A stretch of 62,738 nt of DNA from Nitrospirota bacterium (GTDB lineage: Bacteria > Nitrospirota > Nitrospiria > JACQBZ01). The position numbers and the translations under genes were made by a program. Where the stretch lies: positions 77,678 through 140,415 of the forward strand of contig JACQFA010000039.1 of NCBI GenBank assembly GCA_016200255.1, in the 5' to 3' direction. This document shows positions 39,655-49,235 of the stretch, in pieces. Below the pieces are notes generated by a model that saw only the letters and a program-made list of their open reading frames with translations, did no database searches and was not told where the DNA came from. Each line of letters begins with the position of its first letter. Positions within the stretch are counted from its first letter, which is position 1.

Positions 39655-39703
39655 TCACTCCCGTTCTTCAAAAAATTAGGGGTCGTCTCTTGAAAACGGA
39701 AGC

Positions 39704-39732
39704 ACTATATCCGACCGTCTATGAAAATGCAA
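39704..39732 (-). promoter_or_regulatory. Sigma70-type promoter of SUMF1 copy 2
   Basis: TTGCAT, 17-base spacer, TATAGT on the minus strand. Its -35 lies 11 bases from the -35 of the opposing promoter, so one regulator could control both. Confidence 0.6.
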
Positions 39733-39743
39733 GCCTCGACCGG

Positions 39744-39772
39744 TTGCATAACCATGCCGGCGGGCTTATAAT
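39744..39772 (+). promoter_or_regulatory. Sigma70-type promoter of the sulfite-oxidase-like gene
   Basis: TTGCAT, 17-base spacer, TATAAT; leader of about 17 bases including GGTGAGG before the ATG at 39,796. Confidence 0.65.
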
Positions 39773-39795
39773 CATCATCGCTGTCGGTGAGGCTC

Positions 39796-40815
39796 ATGCA
39801 TTCCTGGAATCGGCGAAAATTCCTCCAGATATCCGGACTAAGCGCCTTGCTGACCCTGGCCGGAAACAAGGCACACGGGGCCATGTATTTTCTCAAGACA
39901 TTCCTGTCACTGCCGCCCCGGAACACGTCCCTGATTACGCCGAATCCTGAATTCTATGTATATGATCTGGGCCGCATGTCGAAAATGATCCAGGATCTGG
40001 ACTACTCCGGATGGACCTTGAATCTCACCGGCCGGGTGAAAAACCCATTGGTTCTTCCGTATGACGCGATCAAACGACGGCCGGCCTTTGAAGCGGCTGT
40101 AACATTGGAGTGCATTGAAAACCCGGTGGGCGGCGACACGATCAGCAACGCAATCTGGCGGGGAGTCTCGCTCAAGAATCTGCTGGCGGAAGCCGGGGCT
40201 GCTCCCAATGCCCAAAAAGTCATTTTCAAAGCCGCCGACGGCTATACCGACAGCATCCCTTTGACGCAGGCCATGGCCAGCGATGTTCTCCTGGCCTACC
40301 AAATGAACGGGGTCGATCTCCCTCGAAAACATGGTTATCCCCTGAGGGCCGTGGTGCCCGGAATTTACGGGATGAAGAATGTGAAATGGATCATGGAAAT
40401 TGAGGTGTCCGACTCCAACTATCTGGGTTATTGGCAACAGCGTGGATGGTCCGATGAGGCCGTCATCGGACTGATGGCCCGGATCGACAGTCCCGGAGCC
40501 TATCAGGAATTGCACGGTTTAAAACAGGTCATCCGCGGGATCGCATTTGCGGGAGCGGCCGGCATACGGCAGGTCGAGGTCAGTACCGACGGGGGGAGAC
40601 ACTGGAACGCCGCACAACTGGACGCGCCGCTGTCTCTCTACACTTGGCTGTTCTGGCGGATGGACTGGCAAGTGCCTCGGGCCGGGGTCTATCGTATCGT
40701 TGTCCGCGCCATGGATCGTTCCGGCCGTCTTCAGACGGCGGAATACACGCGAGGATTCCCTAACGGGGCGACCGGACTTCATTCCATCACGGTTGAAGTG
40801 GTTGCTGCAAAATGA
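39796..40815 (+). CDS. Tat-exported sulfite-oxidase-family molybdoenzyme
   Basis: A 339-residue protein. The N-terminus MHSWNRRKFLQISGLSALL is a twin-arginine signal. The oxidoreductase molybdopterin-binding domain follows, with the Mo-ligand cysteine in TLECIENPVGG and WRGVSLKNLLAEAG close behind. The C-terminal half is the Mo-co dimerisation fold (VEVSTDGGRHWNAAQL). There is no heme or extra redox domain, so it needs an external electron acceptor; the nearby cytochromes are candidates. Substrate unknown: sulfite, or a sulfoxide as in MsrP. The next features downstream are tRNA genes on the other strand. Confidence 0.85.
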   Translation: MHSWNRRKFLQISGLSALLTLAGNKAHGAMYFLKTFLSLPPRNTSLITPNPEFYVYDLGRMSKMIQDLDYSGWTLNLTGRVKNPLVLPYDAIKRRPAFEAAVTLECIENPVGGDTISNAIWRGVSLKNLLAEAGAAPNAQKVIFKAADGYTDSIPLTQAMASDVLLAYQMNGVDLPRKHGYPLRAVVPGIYGMKNVKWIMEIEVSDSNYLGYWQQRGWSDEAVIGLMARIDSPGAYQELHGLKQVIRGIAFAGAAGIRQVEVSTDGGRHWNAAQLDAPLSLYTWLFWRMDWQVPRAGVYRIVVRAMDRSGRLQTAEYTRGFPNGATGLHSITVEVVAAK

Positions 40816-40820
40816 ATTGG

Positions 40821-40895
40821 TGTCCCCAGGGGGATTCGAACCCCCGTTACCGCCGTGAAAGGGCGATGTCCTAGGCCGGGCTAGACGATGGGGAC
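40821..40895 (-). tRNA. tRNA-Glu (UUC)
   Basis: On the minus strand the cloverleaf closes: acceptor GTCCCCA/TGGGGAC, anticodon arm GCC-CTTTCAC-GGC with anticodon TTC, T-arm CGGGGGTTCGAATCCCCC. CCA is not encoded. Downstream of tRNA-Lys in the same transcript. Confidence 0.95.
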
Positions 40896-40906
40896 ACAAA
40901 AATAAA

Positions 40907-40982
40907 TGGTGAGCCGCCCGGGAGTCGAACCCGGGACACCCGCCTTAAAAGGGCGGTGCTCTACCAGCTGAGCTAGCGGCTC
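40907..40982 (-). tRNA. tRNA-Lys (UUU)
   Basis: Acceptor GAGCCGC/GCGGCTC, D-arm GCTCAGCTGGTAGAGC, anticodon arm CCGCC-CTTTTAA-GGCGG with anticodon TTT, T-arm CCGGGTTCGACTCCCGG, and an encoded CCA. Confidence 0.96.
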
Positions 40983-41004
40983 CCGTCTCATCAACGAAAG
41001 ATGA

Positions 41005-42381
<1,377 letters not shown>

Positions 42382-42421
42382 CTCAAACCAACCGCTTGCC
42401 GCCCAACCGTATCCTGTACGC

Positions 42422-42450
42422 AGCCTAGGCTCTTAAAACAGATTTGTCAA
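42422..42450 (-). promoter_or_regulatory. Sigma70-type promoter of purA
   Basis: TTGACA, 17-base spacer, TAGGCT, giving a leader of about 77 bases that contains the hairpin at 42,352-42,381. Confidence 0.55.
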
Positions 42451-42466
42451 GGAAGGCATCGAAACT

Positions 42467-42542
42467 TGGTGGAGCTGGGGGGGATCGAACCCCCGACCTC
42501 CAGACTGCCAGTCTGGCACTCTCCCAATTGAGCTACAGCCCC
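42467..42542 (-). tRNA. tRNA-Ala (GGC)
   Basis: Acceptor GGGGCTG/CAGCTCC with the G3-U70 pair that specifies alanine, D-arm GCTCAATTGGGAGAGT, anticodon arm CCAGA-CTGGCAG-TCTGG with anticodon GGC, T-arm CGGGGGTTCGATCCCCC, encoded CCA. Confidence 0.96.
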
Positions 42543-42565
42543 ACGTGTTTCACGAATGCGAAGCC

Positions 42566-42594
42566 ATCGTATCATTGCGCCTTATGGCTGTCAA
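42566..42594 (-). promoter_or_regulatory. Promoter of tRNA-Ala
   Basis: TTGACA, 17-base spacer, TACGAT on the minus strand, about 17 bases before the predicted transcript start region of the tRNA. Confidence 0.65.
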
Positions 42595-42683
42595 GGCGTG
42601 TGCATATTAAAAAAACGGTCGCACCGCATAGGCGATGCGACCGTCAGTATTCTTCAATACCGGTACTATATATCTAAACCGAA

Positions 42684-43493
42684 TTACTTCGCCGCAAAGG
42701 CAAACTCGGCCGTCGCTTTGCCCTTGGCCGGAACCGTGACCTTCGCTTCCTGCACACCCAGAATCGGGTGGAAGGCATGAACTTCATAGGTTCCCGGAGG
42801 TATACCGTCAATCGTGAATGTGCCGTCTTCGCCGACGATCGCATAGTACGGATTCTCAACCGGCTGGAAAAAAACCTGCATGAAGTTGTGTTGGTCGCAC
42901 TCGATCTTCATTGAGCTTTCTTTTTTCCGGAGCACAACTGGCTTCTTGATAACCTGTCCTTTTTCAGGCAACGGCAGATTAAATAAAGTGTTGGCACTGG
43001 CACCGGAGATCTCATAACCATGCGGATTATGCAACACGCCCGTGGCGGCCTTCGGATCGGTTGGATCGGCATCGGTATTCAAAATACGAAGCTCGGCCTT
43101 CTTCACTACCACACCGGTCAATGTGGACGGACCGCCTTGAACTTTGAACCGACAGATGTCCGTCTTGACATCCGTTCCGTCGAATTTGAACGGCTTGCCT
43201 TTTGCGATCTCTTCGATATAGACCACCACATCGGCCAGGGCCCCGTTCTTGACATTCACTTGCTGCCGGACCCGATGGCCTTTGCCGTCCGAATCGGCCG
43301 TCGCACAGAATGCTGGATTGGGGAATTTTGCAAAGTCAAACTCCTTGGGCGCCGGTACCGCCCCTTTAAACATCACCTTCCCCGTAATGCTTCCGCCATC
43401 CGGAACCGGTGCCTCTTCATACGCCGAAACAATCGGGGCGCCTATCAAGCTGACCGCAATGGTCAGAACAAACGTTGCAATGAACCCTTTCAT
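42684..43493 (-). CDS. Exported protein with carboxypeptidase-regulatory-like domain
   Basis: A 269-residue protein starting MKGFIATFVLTIAVSLIGAP behind AAAGGAGAT, with a signal peptide ending near VSAYEEAP. It has a GSITGKVMFKGAVP start, two central cysteines, a cupredoxin-like HNPHGYEISGASANTLFNLPLPEKG region, and a C-terminal beta-sandwich (VGEDGTFTIDGIPPGTYEVHAFHP) of the carboxypeptidase regulatory family. No CxxCH is present. The CDQHNFMQVFF segment with adjacent Cys, His and Met could bind a metal. Such proteins accompany cytochrome clusters in related bacteria; the function is unproven. A longer upstream frame is leader sequence. Confidence 0.78.
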   Translation of the reverse strand: MKGFIATFVLTIAVSLIGAPIVSAYEEAPVPDGGSITGKVMFKGAVPAPKEFDFAKFPNPAFCATADSDGKGHRVRQQVNVKNGALADVVVYIEEIAKGKPFKFDGTDVKTDICRFKVQGGPSTLTGVVVKKAELRILNTDADPTDPKAATGVLHNPHGYEISGASANTLFNLPLPEKGQVIKKPVVLRKKESSMKIECDQHNFMQVFFQPVENPYYAIVGEDGTFTIDGIPPGTYEVHAFHPILGVQEAKVTVPAKGKATAEFAFAAK

Positions 43494-43514
43494 ATGATGA
43501 TCTCCTTTCGTGTT

Positions 43515-43537
43515 AAAAACGGAGGGCAAGTCCCCTC
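43515..43537 (-). promoter_or_regulatory. Terminator-like hairpin just before the ribosome site
   Basis: On the minus strand GAGGG-GACTTG-CCCTC is followed by CGTTTTT, 12 bases before the AAAGGAGAT ribosome site of the 269-aa gene. The stem is short (5 bp), so it is a weak terminator at best. It may control entry into the gene. Confidence 0.4.
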
Positions 43538-43704
43538 GACATTGACGTACTGACGTTCCAAACAATCCCGTCTGAATTTCTAAGGTTTCACAAGGGCTCT
43601 GGGTTAACGGGTGGTCATACCTATAGAGAGGACTTTCAGAACTCTTAAGGAAGAAGACCTCTTGATGACTCCAACCTTGATAAGCCCCATCAAAATAAAG
43701 CGGA

Positions 43705-43733
43705 AGTCTACGCCACAATTTCGATGCTGTCAA
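43705..43733 (-). promoter_or_regulatory. Sigma70-type promoter with a 200-base leader
   Basis: TTGACA, 17-base spacer, TAGACT on the minus strand. The ATG of the downstream gene is about 205 bases away, an unusually long leader for this window. I recognise no known riboswitch in it. Confidence 0.6.
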
Positions 43734-43764
43734 GAGAAAAATTTGATCCGGTTTTCAAATCAGC

Positions 43765-43793
43765 TTGCAATGCCGACCGGAATTGATTAGAGT
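43765..43793 (+). promoter_or_regulatory. Sigma70-type promoter of marC-like gene
   Basis: TTGCAA, 17-base spacer, TAGAGT on the + strand, 29 bases before the MarC-family ATG. Confidence 0.55.
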
Positions 43794-43821
43794 ACCCTGA
43801 ACACGGGATGGATTCAACGCC

Positions 43822-44457
43822 ATGTCCTCCGTTTTCCCCTTTTTCACTACAGCCTTTGTATCTCTGTTTGCAATTGTGGACGTGATCGGGAATACGCCGA
43901 TGTTCCTCTCGATCACCCCGCACAATACGCATGCCGAACGGGTTCAGATGGCCCAAAAAGCCGCGGTGGCGGTTTTTGTCATCCTGACCGTTTTTGCGTT
44001 TCTCGGAAACCGGATTTTTCAATTTTTCGGTATCACCATAGACGCGTTTCGCATTGCCGGCGGGTTGATTCTCCTTAAAATCGGGCTGGACATGGTCGAG
44101 GCTAAGAACCTTCGGACCCGCCACACGCCCGAAGAAGATCAAGAAGGCTTGGCCCGAGAAGACGTCGCCATCATCCCGCTGGCCATGCCGATGCTGAGCG
44201 GCCCGGGCGCCATTTCGACCGTAATCGTCCTTACGACCCAGGCCACATCGGCCGGCATGATGGGAGCCCTGGCGGCCGCGATTGCCGCAAACGCAGTGTT
44301 AGTCTACCTTATTCTGAGGAGTTCGACACAGATCGTCGCTCTGTTCAAGGAAATCGGCATGCGGATTTTGACGAGGACACTCGGTATCATACTGGCATCG
44401 ATCGCGACACAGTTCATCCTGACCGGAATTCGGCACTACTTTGCCGGCAATCCTTGA
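43822..44457 (+). CDS. MarC family integral membrane protein
   Basis: A 211-residue protein with six membrane helices and the MarC/UPF0056 signatures LFAIVDVIGNTPMFLSIT near the N-terminus and AIIPLAMPMLSGPGAISTVIVL in the middle. Despite the name, MarC is not required for antibiotic resistance; the transport role is unknown. Its stop abuts the folE stop from the opposite strand with no spacer. Confidence 0.92.
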   Translation: MSSVFPFFTTAFVSLFAIVDVIGNTPMFLSITPHNTHAERVQMAQKAAVAVFVILTVFAFLGNRIFQFFGITIDAFRIAGGLILLKIGLDMVEAKNLRTRHTPEEDQEGLAREDVAIIPLAMPMLSGPGAISTVIVLTTQATSAGMMGALAAAIAANAVLVYLILRSSTQIVALFKEIGMRILTRTLGIILASIATQFILTGIRHYFAGNP

Positions 44458-45081
44458 TCACGTGAATGATTCGTCGTCATGGCGCCAGAACGACGCTCCT
44501 TTCTGTACCGGGCTCCGTTTGATCAATTGCAAAAATTCTTCACGCGTTTCACGGCGCGTGCGGAACCCGCCCAGCATTGCGCTGGTGATCGCCGTTGCAT
44601 TTTGTTTTTCCACCCCCCGCATCATCATGCAGAGATGCTGGGCTTCCATGACGACCGCCACACCCTGAGGCTTGATTTTCTCCTGAAGGGTTTCGGCAAT
44701 CTGCTGCGTCAGCCGTTCCTGAACCTGGAGCCGTCGGCTGAAAACCTCCACGATTCTAGGAAGCTTACTCAGGCCGATGACTTTCTTGTCCGGAAGATAA
44801 GCGATATGGCATTTACCGAAAAACGGAACGAGATGGTGTTCGCACAGGCTGAAAAAATCAATGTCCTTGACGATCACCATCTCGTCATATTTGATGGGAA
44901 AGAGGGCGCCGTTTAGGATTTCATCAATGTCCTGCGTGTATCCCTTGGTTAAAAAATTAAACATTTTGGCGACCCGTTCCGGCGTTTTCATCAACCCGTC
45001 ACGGGAAGGATCTTCTCCCACCAGCCGCAGAAGCTGCTCAACGACCTCCTGTAACTGCTGAGTCTTTTGTTCGGCTCTCAT
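44458..45081 (-). CDS. folE: GTP cyclohydrolase I
   Basis: A 207-residue FolE with the zinc and active-site motifs [20 protein letters not shown] and MMMRGV, and the [12 protein letters not shown] helix. It converts GTP to dihydroneopterin triphosphate, the first step of folate or queuosine (preQ0) synthesis; tgt is in the same window. The start overlaps the ferredoxin stop (ATGA), so it is translated with it. Confidence 0.97.
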   Translation of the reverse strand: MRAEQKTQQLQEVVEQLLRLVGEDPSRDGLMKTPERVAKMFNFLTKGYTQDIDEILNGALFPIKYDEMVIVKDIDFFSLCEHHLVPFFGKCHIAYLPDKKVIGLSKLPRIVEVFSRRLQVQERLTQQIAETLQEKIKPQGVAVVMEAQHLCMMMRGVEKQNATAITSAMLGGFRTRRETREEFLQLIKRSPVQKGASFWRHDDESFT

Positions 45082-45374
45082 GAAGTAGCCTCTCCGGGAA
45101 TTCGAACCGTCACGTCGCCTAAGATCCTGGCCTGGCAGGACAGCCGGTGAGGTGGAAGCAACTCGGCCACCTCCAACATGTTCTCTTCATCAAACTCAAT
45201 TTCAGATAAGTTCTCGCCTCCGGCTTCAACGACCACCCGACACGTACTGCACGTTGCAAAACCTCCGCACTCATGCGCCAATTCCAGCCCCAAAAGTTCG
45301 GCCGCCTCCAGCACCGATTTCTTATCGGGAACCTCTCCGCTTTTTCCGGACGGATAAAAAGTGACCTTGGGCAT
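45078..45374 (-). CDS. [2Fe-2S] ferredoxin
   Basis: A 98-residue plant/adrenodoxin-type ferredoxin. The cluster cysteines are in [14 protein letters not shown] with the fourth in RLSCQARI. The acidic, adrenodoxin-like central part suggests an Isc-type or oxidoreductase partner. I chose [10 protein letters not shown] as the start; a longer frame reaches back into the nuoF-like gene and adds 17 residues. It lies between the broken nuoF and folE and is probably co-transcribed with both. Confidence 0.9.
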   Translation of the reverse strand: MPKVTFYPSGKSGEVPDKKSVLEAAELLGLELAHECGGFATCSTCRVVVEAGGENLSEIEFDEENMLEVAELLPPHRLSCQARILGDVTVRIPGEATS

Positions 45375-45400
45375 AAAACGATCCAGCCAGAGCTGTTTGG

Positions 45401-46616
45401 TTAAGACGCGACCTTCATCGTGCAACGATGCTCTTTGATATGGGATTCAAATTCGTCCGGAAAGTGACAAAGGCTGCATTCCACCGCCACGGCGGCTCCG
45501 GTGATCACAGTGCAGTCTCCGCGGCCTTTGACGAACCCGCTGAGCTGTTGAAGTGTCTGGAGATCTTCGGGTTTTCCGTGACCGGCCTCAATCTTCTCGA
45601 GGATTTGATGAAGGTAATGGGTTCCCATCTTGCACGGAGGACATTGACCGCAGCTTTCGTCTTCAAAAAAATTACAAAATTTCATGGTTTGTTCGACCAT
45701 GCAGTTGGTATCATCCAAAACAATGACGCCGGCCGAACCCAAACCGGACCCGACGGCCTTGAGCGAATCAAAGTCCATCGGCACATCAATATCCCTCGGC
45801 ACCAGAAAGGCCTGAGACGGACCGCCCGGATAGACCGCCTTGAGCGCACGTCCATTCTTGATGCCGCCGCCGTGGTCGTAGATCAGTTTCCGCAGAGGGA
45901 TTCCAAGGGGAAGTTCATACACGCCGGGATGGTTCACATCACCGCTGAGGGAGAAAAGCATCATCCCCGGACAGGTTTTGGTTCCGAACGACCGAAACCA
46001 TTCCACTCCATGAGAAAGAATATGAGGAATGTTCGACAACGTTTCGACGTTGTTCACCACCGTGGGTTTGCCATACAGGCCATAGACGGTGGGGTAAAAG
46101 GGGGCCGGCCACATAGGTATCCGGCCCGATAAAGATCTGGACATCACAGGAAAAACCGGTTTTCAAAACATCCGATCCGAGAAATCCATGCCGTCGCGCA
46201 TCATGAATCGCCTGCTTCACAAGGTCAATTTCTTCCGCAAAGGCCCCGTTCATAAAAACAAACGATTCCTTCGCACCGATGGAAAAAGCCCCAATGGCGA
46301 TTCCCTCCAGCAGTTGATGCGGATTATGCCGGAGAAGGTGACGGTCTTTATACGTTCCCGGCTCGTGTTCCCCGGCATTACATACAAGGTAACGCTCCGT
46401 TTCCCGGTGGGTCGCAACCATCTCCCATTTTTTGCCGGTCGGAAAACCGGCCCCGCCCCGCCCCCGCAATCCGGATCGCTTAATCGCTTCAATCACCTCA
46501 AGCGGTTTATTTTGTCGGAGAACTTTTTCTAGAGCCTGATAGCCGCCCTCGTTTTGGTAGGCTTCAATATCAAGGCTCGCTCCCGTAAAATTTTTCAAAA
46601 GGATCTGTTGTGTCAC
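45401..46616 (-). pseudogene. nuoF: NADH dehydrogenase subunit F, internal deletion and frameshift
   Basis: Two out-of-frame halves together make NuoF. The first (46,616 to about 46,100) has the FMN/NADH N-terminal motifs GLRGRGGAGFPTGKKWEM and NAGEHEPGTYKDR and reaches GPDTYVAG. The second resumes at PPFYPT-like YPTVYGLYGKPTVVNNVETLS and runs to the N3 cluster site SCGQCPPCKMGT and CTVITGAA. The family's GEETALL...SLEG..R segment, about 20 residues expected between them, is missing, and the junction changes frame. So the loss is not a multiple of three. At the junction GGCCGG meets CCCCC, suggesting deletion between short GC repeats, or an assembly error. All other motifs are intact, implying a recent event. 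Confidence 0.8.
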
Positions 46617-46719
46617 TCTCAGTCCCCAATCTTAACCGGATTACAGTTAAATGGCCGTACATTTTAAATAACCTATAAGCACAACCACGCTACGATAGAC
46701 AACCCTCAACAGTTCAGAA

Positions 46720-47211
46720 TCACAAATAATGACTTAATGCCATAAAGAAGAGCATTGGGATCGAAAGATAGAAGTTGGTTCGAGAAGCAAGATAGGCCTT
46801 TCTCGCCATCGCCGCCATTTCTGGAGGCGGGGCTTGCTGCTTGGCCGCGGCTTCGGCCGTCATCTGAATGATGCGTTTCTGATTCGGCCAGATGATCCCC
46901 CACACATTGAATAACATGACAATCCCCAGCGCTCCACCGATACTGATGGATACCCGCCAATTTCCGCTACCAGGCCATTTCATCATCAGGATCGCAAGGC
47001 CCGCCAAAACAGTGACCAGCGCACTCCATCGAAACCACCACAGGGCGGGCGGCATTAATTGAGGCACGACCTTTCCTTTAGTGCCTGCGTCGAGACTCTT
47101 CATGAAGTTTACGTTGATCAGGTTAAAAAAGTACAGTAGACCGATCCATGTAATTCCGGACAAGAAATGAATCCAACGAAATAGTAACTCAAGTGGGTCA
47201 ACGCCTGGCAT
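46720..47211 (-). CDS. PuuD-like (urate-oxidase N-terminal domain) membrane protein
   Basis: A 163-residue protein with four membrane helices resembling the membrane half of PuuD urate hydroxylase: LLFRWIHFLSGITWIGLLYFFN at the N-terminus, PPALWWFRWSALVTVLAGL, and NVWGIIWPNQKRII. In PuuD this half is fused to a cytochrome c domain, which is absent here, so the protein may pair with a separate cytochrome. The conserved His and Trp could bind heme b (inference). It precedes nuoF by 103 bases; its own 5' region (47,212-47,432) shows TTGACA but a poor -10. Confidence 0.78.
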   Translation of the reverse strand: MPGVDPLELLFRWIHFLSGITWIGLLYFFNLINVNFMKSLDAGTKGKVVPQLMPPALWWFRWSALVTVLAGLAILMMKWPGSGNWRVSISIGGALGIVMLFNVWGIIWPNQKRIIQMTAEAAAKQQAPPPEMAAMARKAYLASRTNFYLSIPMLFFMALSHYL

Positions 47212-47432
47212 GGCTTCTCCTTTGTGAATATTGTAACTGCAAGGTTTGAATCGGCTTTCAGTGCAAGATCACCGGATAGCTTATCGGTCAGAGACTTTTA
47301 TAAAGTACACCTCTTGCTTTTAACTTGTCAACTCAATAATCGCATCAATCACGACTCATTCACGGATAAATTTGCCATACGAATTCGAAGCAATTACTTC
47401 ACAGGTCCGATAAGGTGGGTCGCTCTCGGGGT

Positions 47433-47675
47433 TTAGCGAAATATGAGTCGTTTTCGTGTTTTGCTCTCGATGGGAGCGGGCTTATTCCTGCGATTCGCCA
47501 AAATCACGGGATCAATGATCTCGCCGCAGCCGAGGCACCGCCAGCCGTAAAAGTAGAGCGCGCCCGTATCATCCCTGAGATCCTCAAAAGGTTCATGAAC
47601 CATGCAACTTGCGCAGCGCGGGCATTCCACGGCAGAACAGCCATTATCATTCAATTTTGAAACCATATGTTTCAT
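47433..47675 (-). CDS. Small zinc-ribbon protein, copy 1
   Basis: An 80-residue protein with two CxxC pairs: CPRCASC in the N-terminal half and CLGCGE in the C-terminal half, around DLRDDTGALYFYGWRCLGCG and EIIDPVILANR. A basic tail ends RKRLIFR. It is a paralogue of the protein at 58,881-59,087 (shared DDTG...F.G.RCL.CGE..DPVIL.NR). One zinc ion is expected. Function unknown. Start codon choice (47,675 or 47,666) is tied to a promoter whose transcript would be leaderless. Confidence 0.78.
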   Translation of the reverse strand: MKHMVSKLNDNGCSAVECPRCASCMVHEPFEDLRDDTGALYFYGWRCLGCGEIIDPVILANRRNKPAPIESKTRKRLIFR

Positions 47676-47681
47676 AAATGA

Positions 47682-47711
47682 ATAATAGCCCATTTAATAA
47701 AGAGTTGTCAA
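47682..47711 (-). promoter_or_regulatory. Sigma70-type promoter of zinc-ribbon gene 1
   Basis: TTGACA, 18-base spacer, TATTAT on the minus strand; the -10 box ends six bases before the ATG at 47,675, so no leader remains. Confidence 0.6.
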
Positions 47712-47812
47712 GACAAAAGAAGACCGCTCGGCCGTTCTTTAGTTCGTGGGCTGTATTGTGTCGCCGCGCAGACTCAAATTTGGAGAAGGCTTGAGGCTTT
47801 TACCGGACGGGC

Positions 47813-49177
47813 TCAGCCGTGGGAGGATTTTAACCTGGAATGGCTTATCCCAAACTCCTTGATTTTTCTCCACAGAGTCGTTCGACTGACCTTGAGACGG
47901 GACGCCGCCTCATGGTAGTTCCAGTCGGTCTGAGAGAGAACTTTCAATACCAATTGCCGTTCCAGCGTTTTGAAGGGATCTTCTTGTTTAATGGCAAGAT
48001 CTATAAAATCATCATTGACATGGAAGATGTCTTTGGGCAAATGCGAGGGCAAAATGACGCTCCCTTGACACAAGACCACGGCATGCTCCATAACGTTTTC
48101 GAGCTCTTGGATATTTTCACGATAATCATAATTCATCAGAATTTCCATGGCGGCCGGGGCGACCGATTTTATCTTCTTTCCGACCAGGATGTTAAACCGC
48201 TGCAGGAAGTGCTGAACGAGAAGAGGAATATCATCTCGACGTTCACGAAGCGGCGGTAGAAGGATGGGCACCGCATGAAGTTGATTATAAAGTTCCACAA
48301 TGAACTCCGCCTGTTCAATGGCGGCGTCGATATCTCGATGAGTGGCCGCAATGACCCGAACATCCGCTTGTATTTTACGGGTATCCCCCACACGTTCAAA
48401 CTGCTTCTCCTTCAAAAACTGAAGCAGTTTGAGTTGTGTGGCAAGACTCATATAGCCGATCTCATCCAGGAAAAGCGTACCCCCATCCGCCAAAACCAGC
48501 TGACCGACCCGGTCGGAGACGGCGCCGGTAAAAGCCCCCTTAACGTAACCGAAAAGCTCGCAGGCCAACATCAGATCGGTCAATCCTCCGCAATTGACCT
48601 TGACAAACGGCTTCTCGCGACGAGGGCTGTTTTCATGAATGGCATGGGCCAGCAGCTCCCTACCCGTGCCCGGTTCGCCTTCGATTAAGAGGCTGGATCC
48701 ACTCCGGGCCATCTCGGGCAACAGGGCATAGACGCTCTGCATCCGGTGGTTCTTGCCGATGATCTTTTCAAAGGAATATTTTCCCCGTAACGCCTCGTTT
48801 AAAGCCTCGACCTGCGAGCGATCCCGAATGATCTCGACCCCACCGATCACCCGGCCGCTCTTGTTCCTGAGGAGGACGGTGTTCGTGCTGATCGTGACCA
48901 GCTTCCCGCTTTTATTTCTCAGGACCGTTTCGTAGTCATGAATGTTTCGGCTGGTGGAGAGGGTCTGTTCAAGAAGGCATTCATTGTCGCAGGCGGCGCA
49001 TCGAACGACTTGTGCGCAGGGCATCTCTTTCGCTTCTTCATCGGAATAACCCAGCAGGCGTTCGGCGGCTTTGTTCAGATACTTGATCTTTTTGTCCAAC
49101 CCGATGGTAACGACGCCGTCGTTCAGGGAATCGAGAATCGCTTCGGTGTCAATCTGCTTGGCATCCAGAGTTTTCAT
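47813..49177 (-). CDS. PAS-AAA+-Fis sigma54-activator-like regulator with degenerate ATPase
   Basis: A 454-residue protein: PAS domain (residues 10-125) with a Cys cluster (CAQVVRCAACDNEC), a sigma54-interaction AAA+ domain (about 140-370) and a Fis-type HTH (DWNYHEAASRLKVSRTTLWRKIK). The sigma54 contact loop GAFTGA and the Walker B LFLDE are intact. However the Walker A lysine is Arg (GEPGTGRE), the Arg-finger segment FREDLYYRL reads FIVELYNQL, and the sensor II arginine of NVREL is Gln (NIQEL). ATP hydrolysis is therefore doubtful. It may bind DNA and antagonise or scaffold other activators. The frame is intact. Confidence 0.88.
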   Translation of the reverse strand: MKTLDAKQIDTEAILDSLNDGVVTIGLDKKIKYLNKAAERLLGYSDEEAKEMPCAQVVRCAACDNECLLEQTLSTSRNIHDYETVLRNKSGKLVTISTNTVLLRNKSGRVIGGVEIIRDRSQVEALNEALRGKYSFEKIIGKNHRMQSVYALLPEMARSGSSLLIEGEPGTGRELLAHAIHENSPRREKPFVKVNCGGLTDLMLACELFGYVKGAFTGAVSDRVGQLVLADGGTLFLDEIGYMSLATQLKLLQFLKEKQFERVGDTRKIQADVRVIAATHRDIDAAIEQAEFIVELYNQLHAVPILLPPLRERRDDIPLLVQHFLQRFNILVGKKIKSVAPAAMEILMNYDYRENIQELENVMEHAVVLCQGSVILPSHLPKDIFHVNDDFIDLAIKQEDPFKTLERQLVLKVLSQTDWNYHEAASRLKVSRTTLWRKIKEFGISHSRLKSSHG

Positions 49178-49188
49178 GGCTGAAAATC

Positions 49189-49217
49189 ATTTTAAGCCCG
49201 CCTATCCGCTTAGTCAA
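49189..49217 (-). promoter_or_regulatory. Sigma70-type promoter of the sigma54-activator-like gene
   Basis: TTGACT, 17-base spacer, TAAAAT; the -10 ends 11 bases before the ATG, giving a leader of only about five bases. Confidence 0.6.
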
Positions 49218-49235
49218 CAGCGAACTTAAACCGAT

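Noticed and set aside
43494..43733. N-terminal extension of the regulatory-like-domain protein
   Set aside because: It would place 80 residues before a clear signal peptide, and a strong ribosome site precedes the internal ATG.
47224..47436. 70-residue + strand frame between the PuuD-like and zinc-ribbon genes
   Set aside because: It has no ribosome site or recognisable domain; the stretch 47,212-47,432 is better read as the 5' region of the PuuD-like gene.
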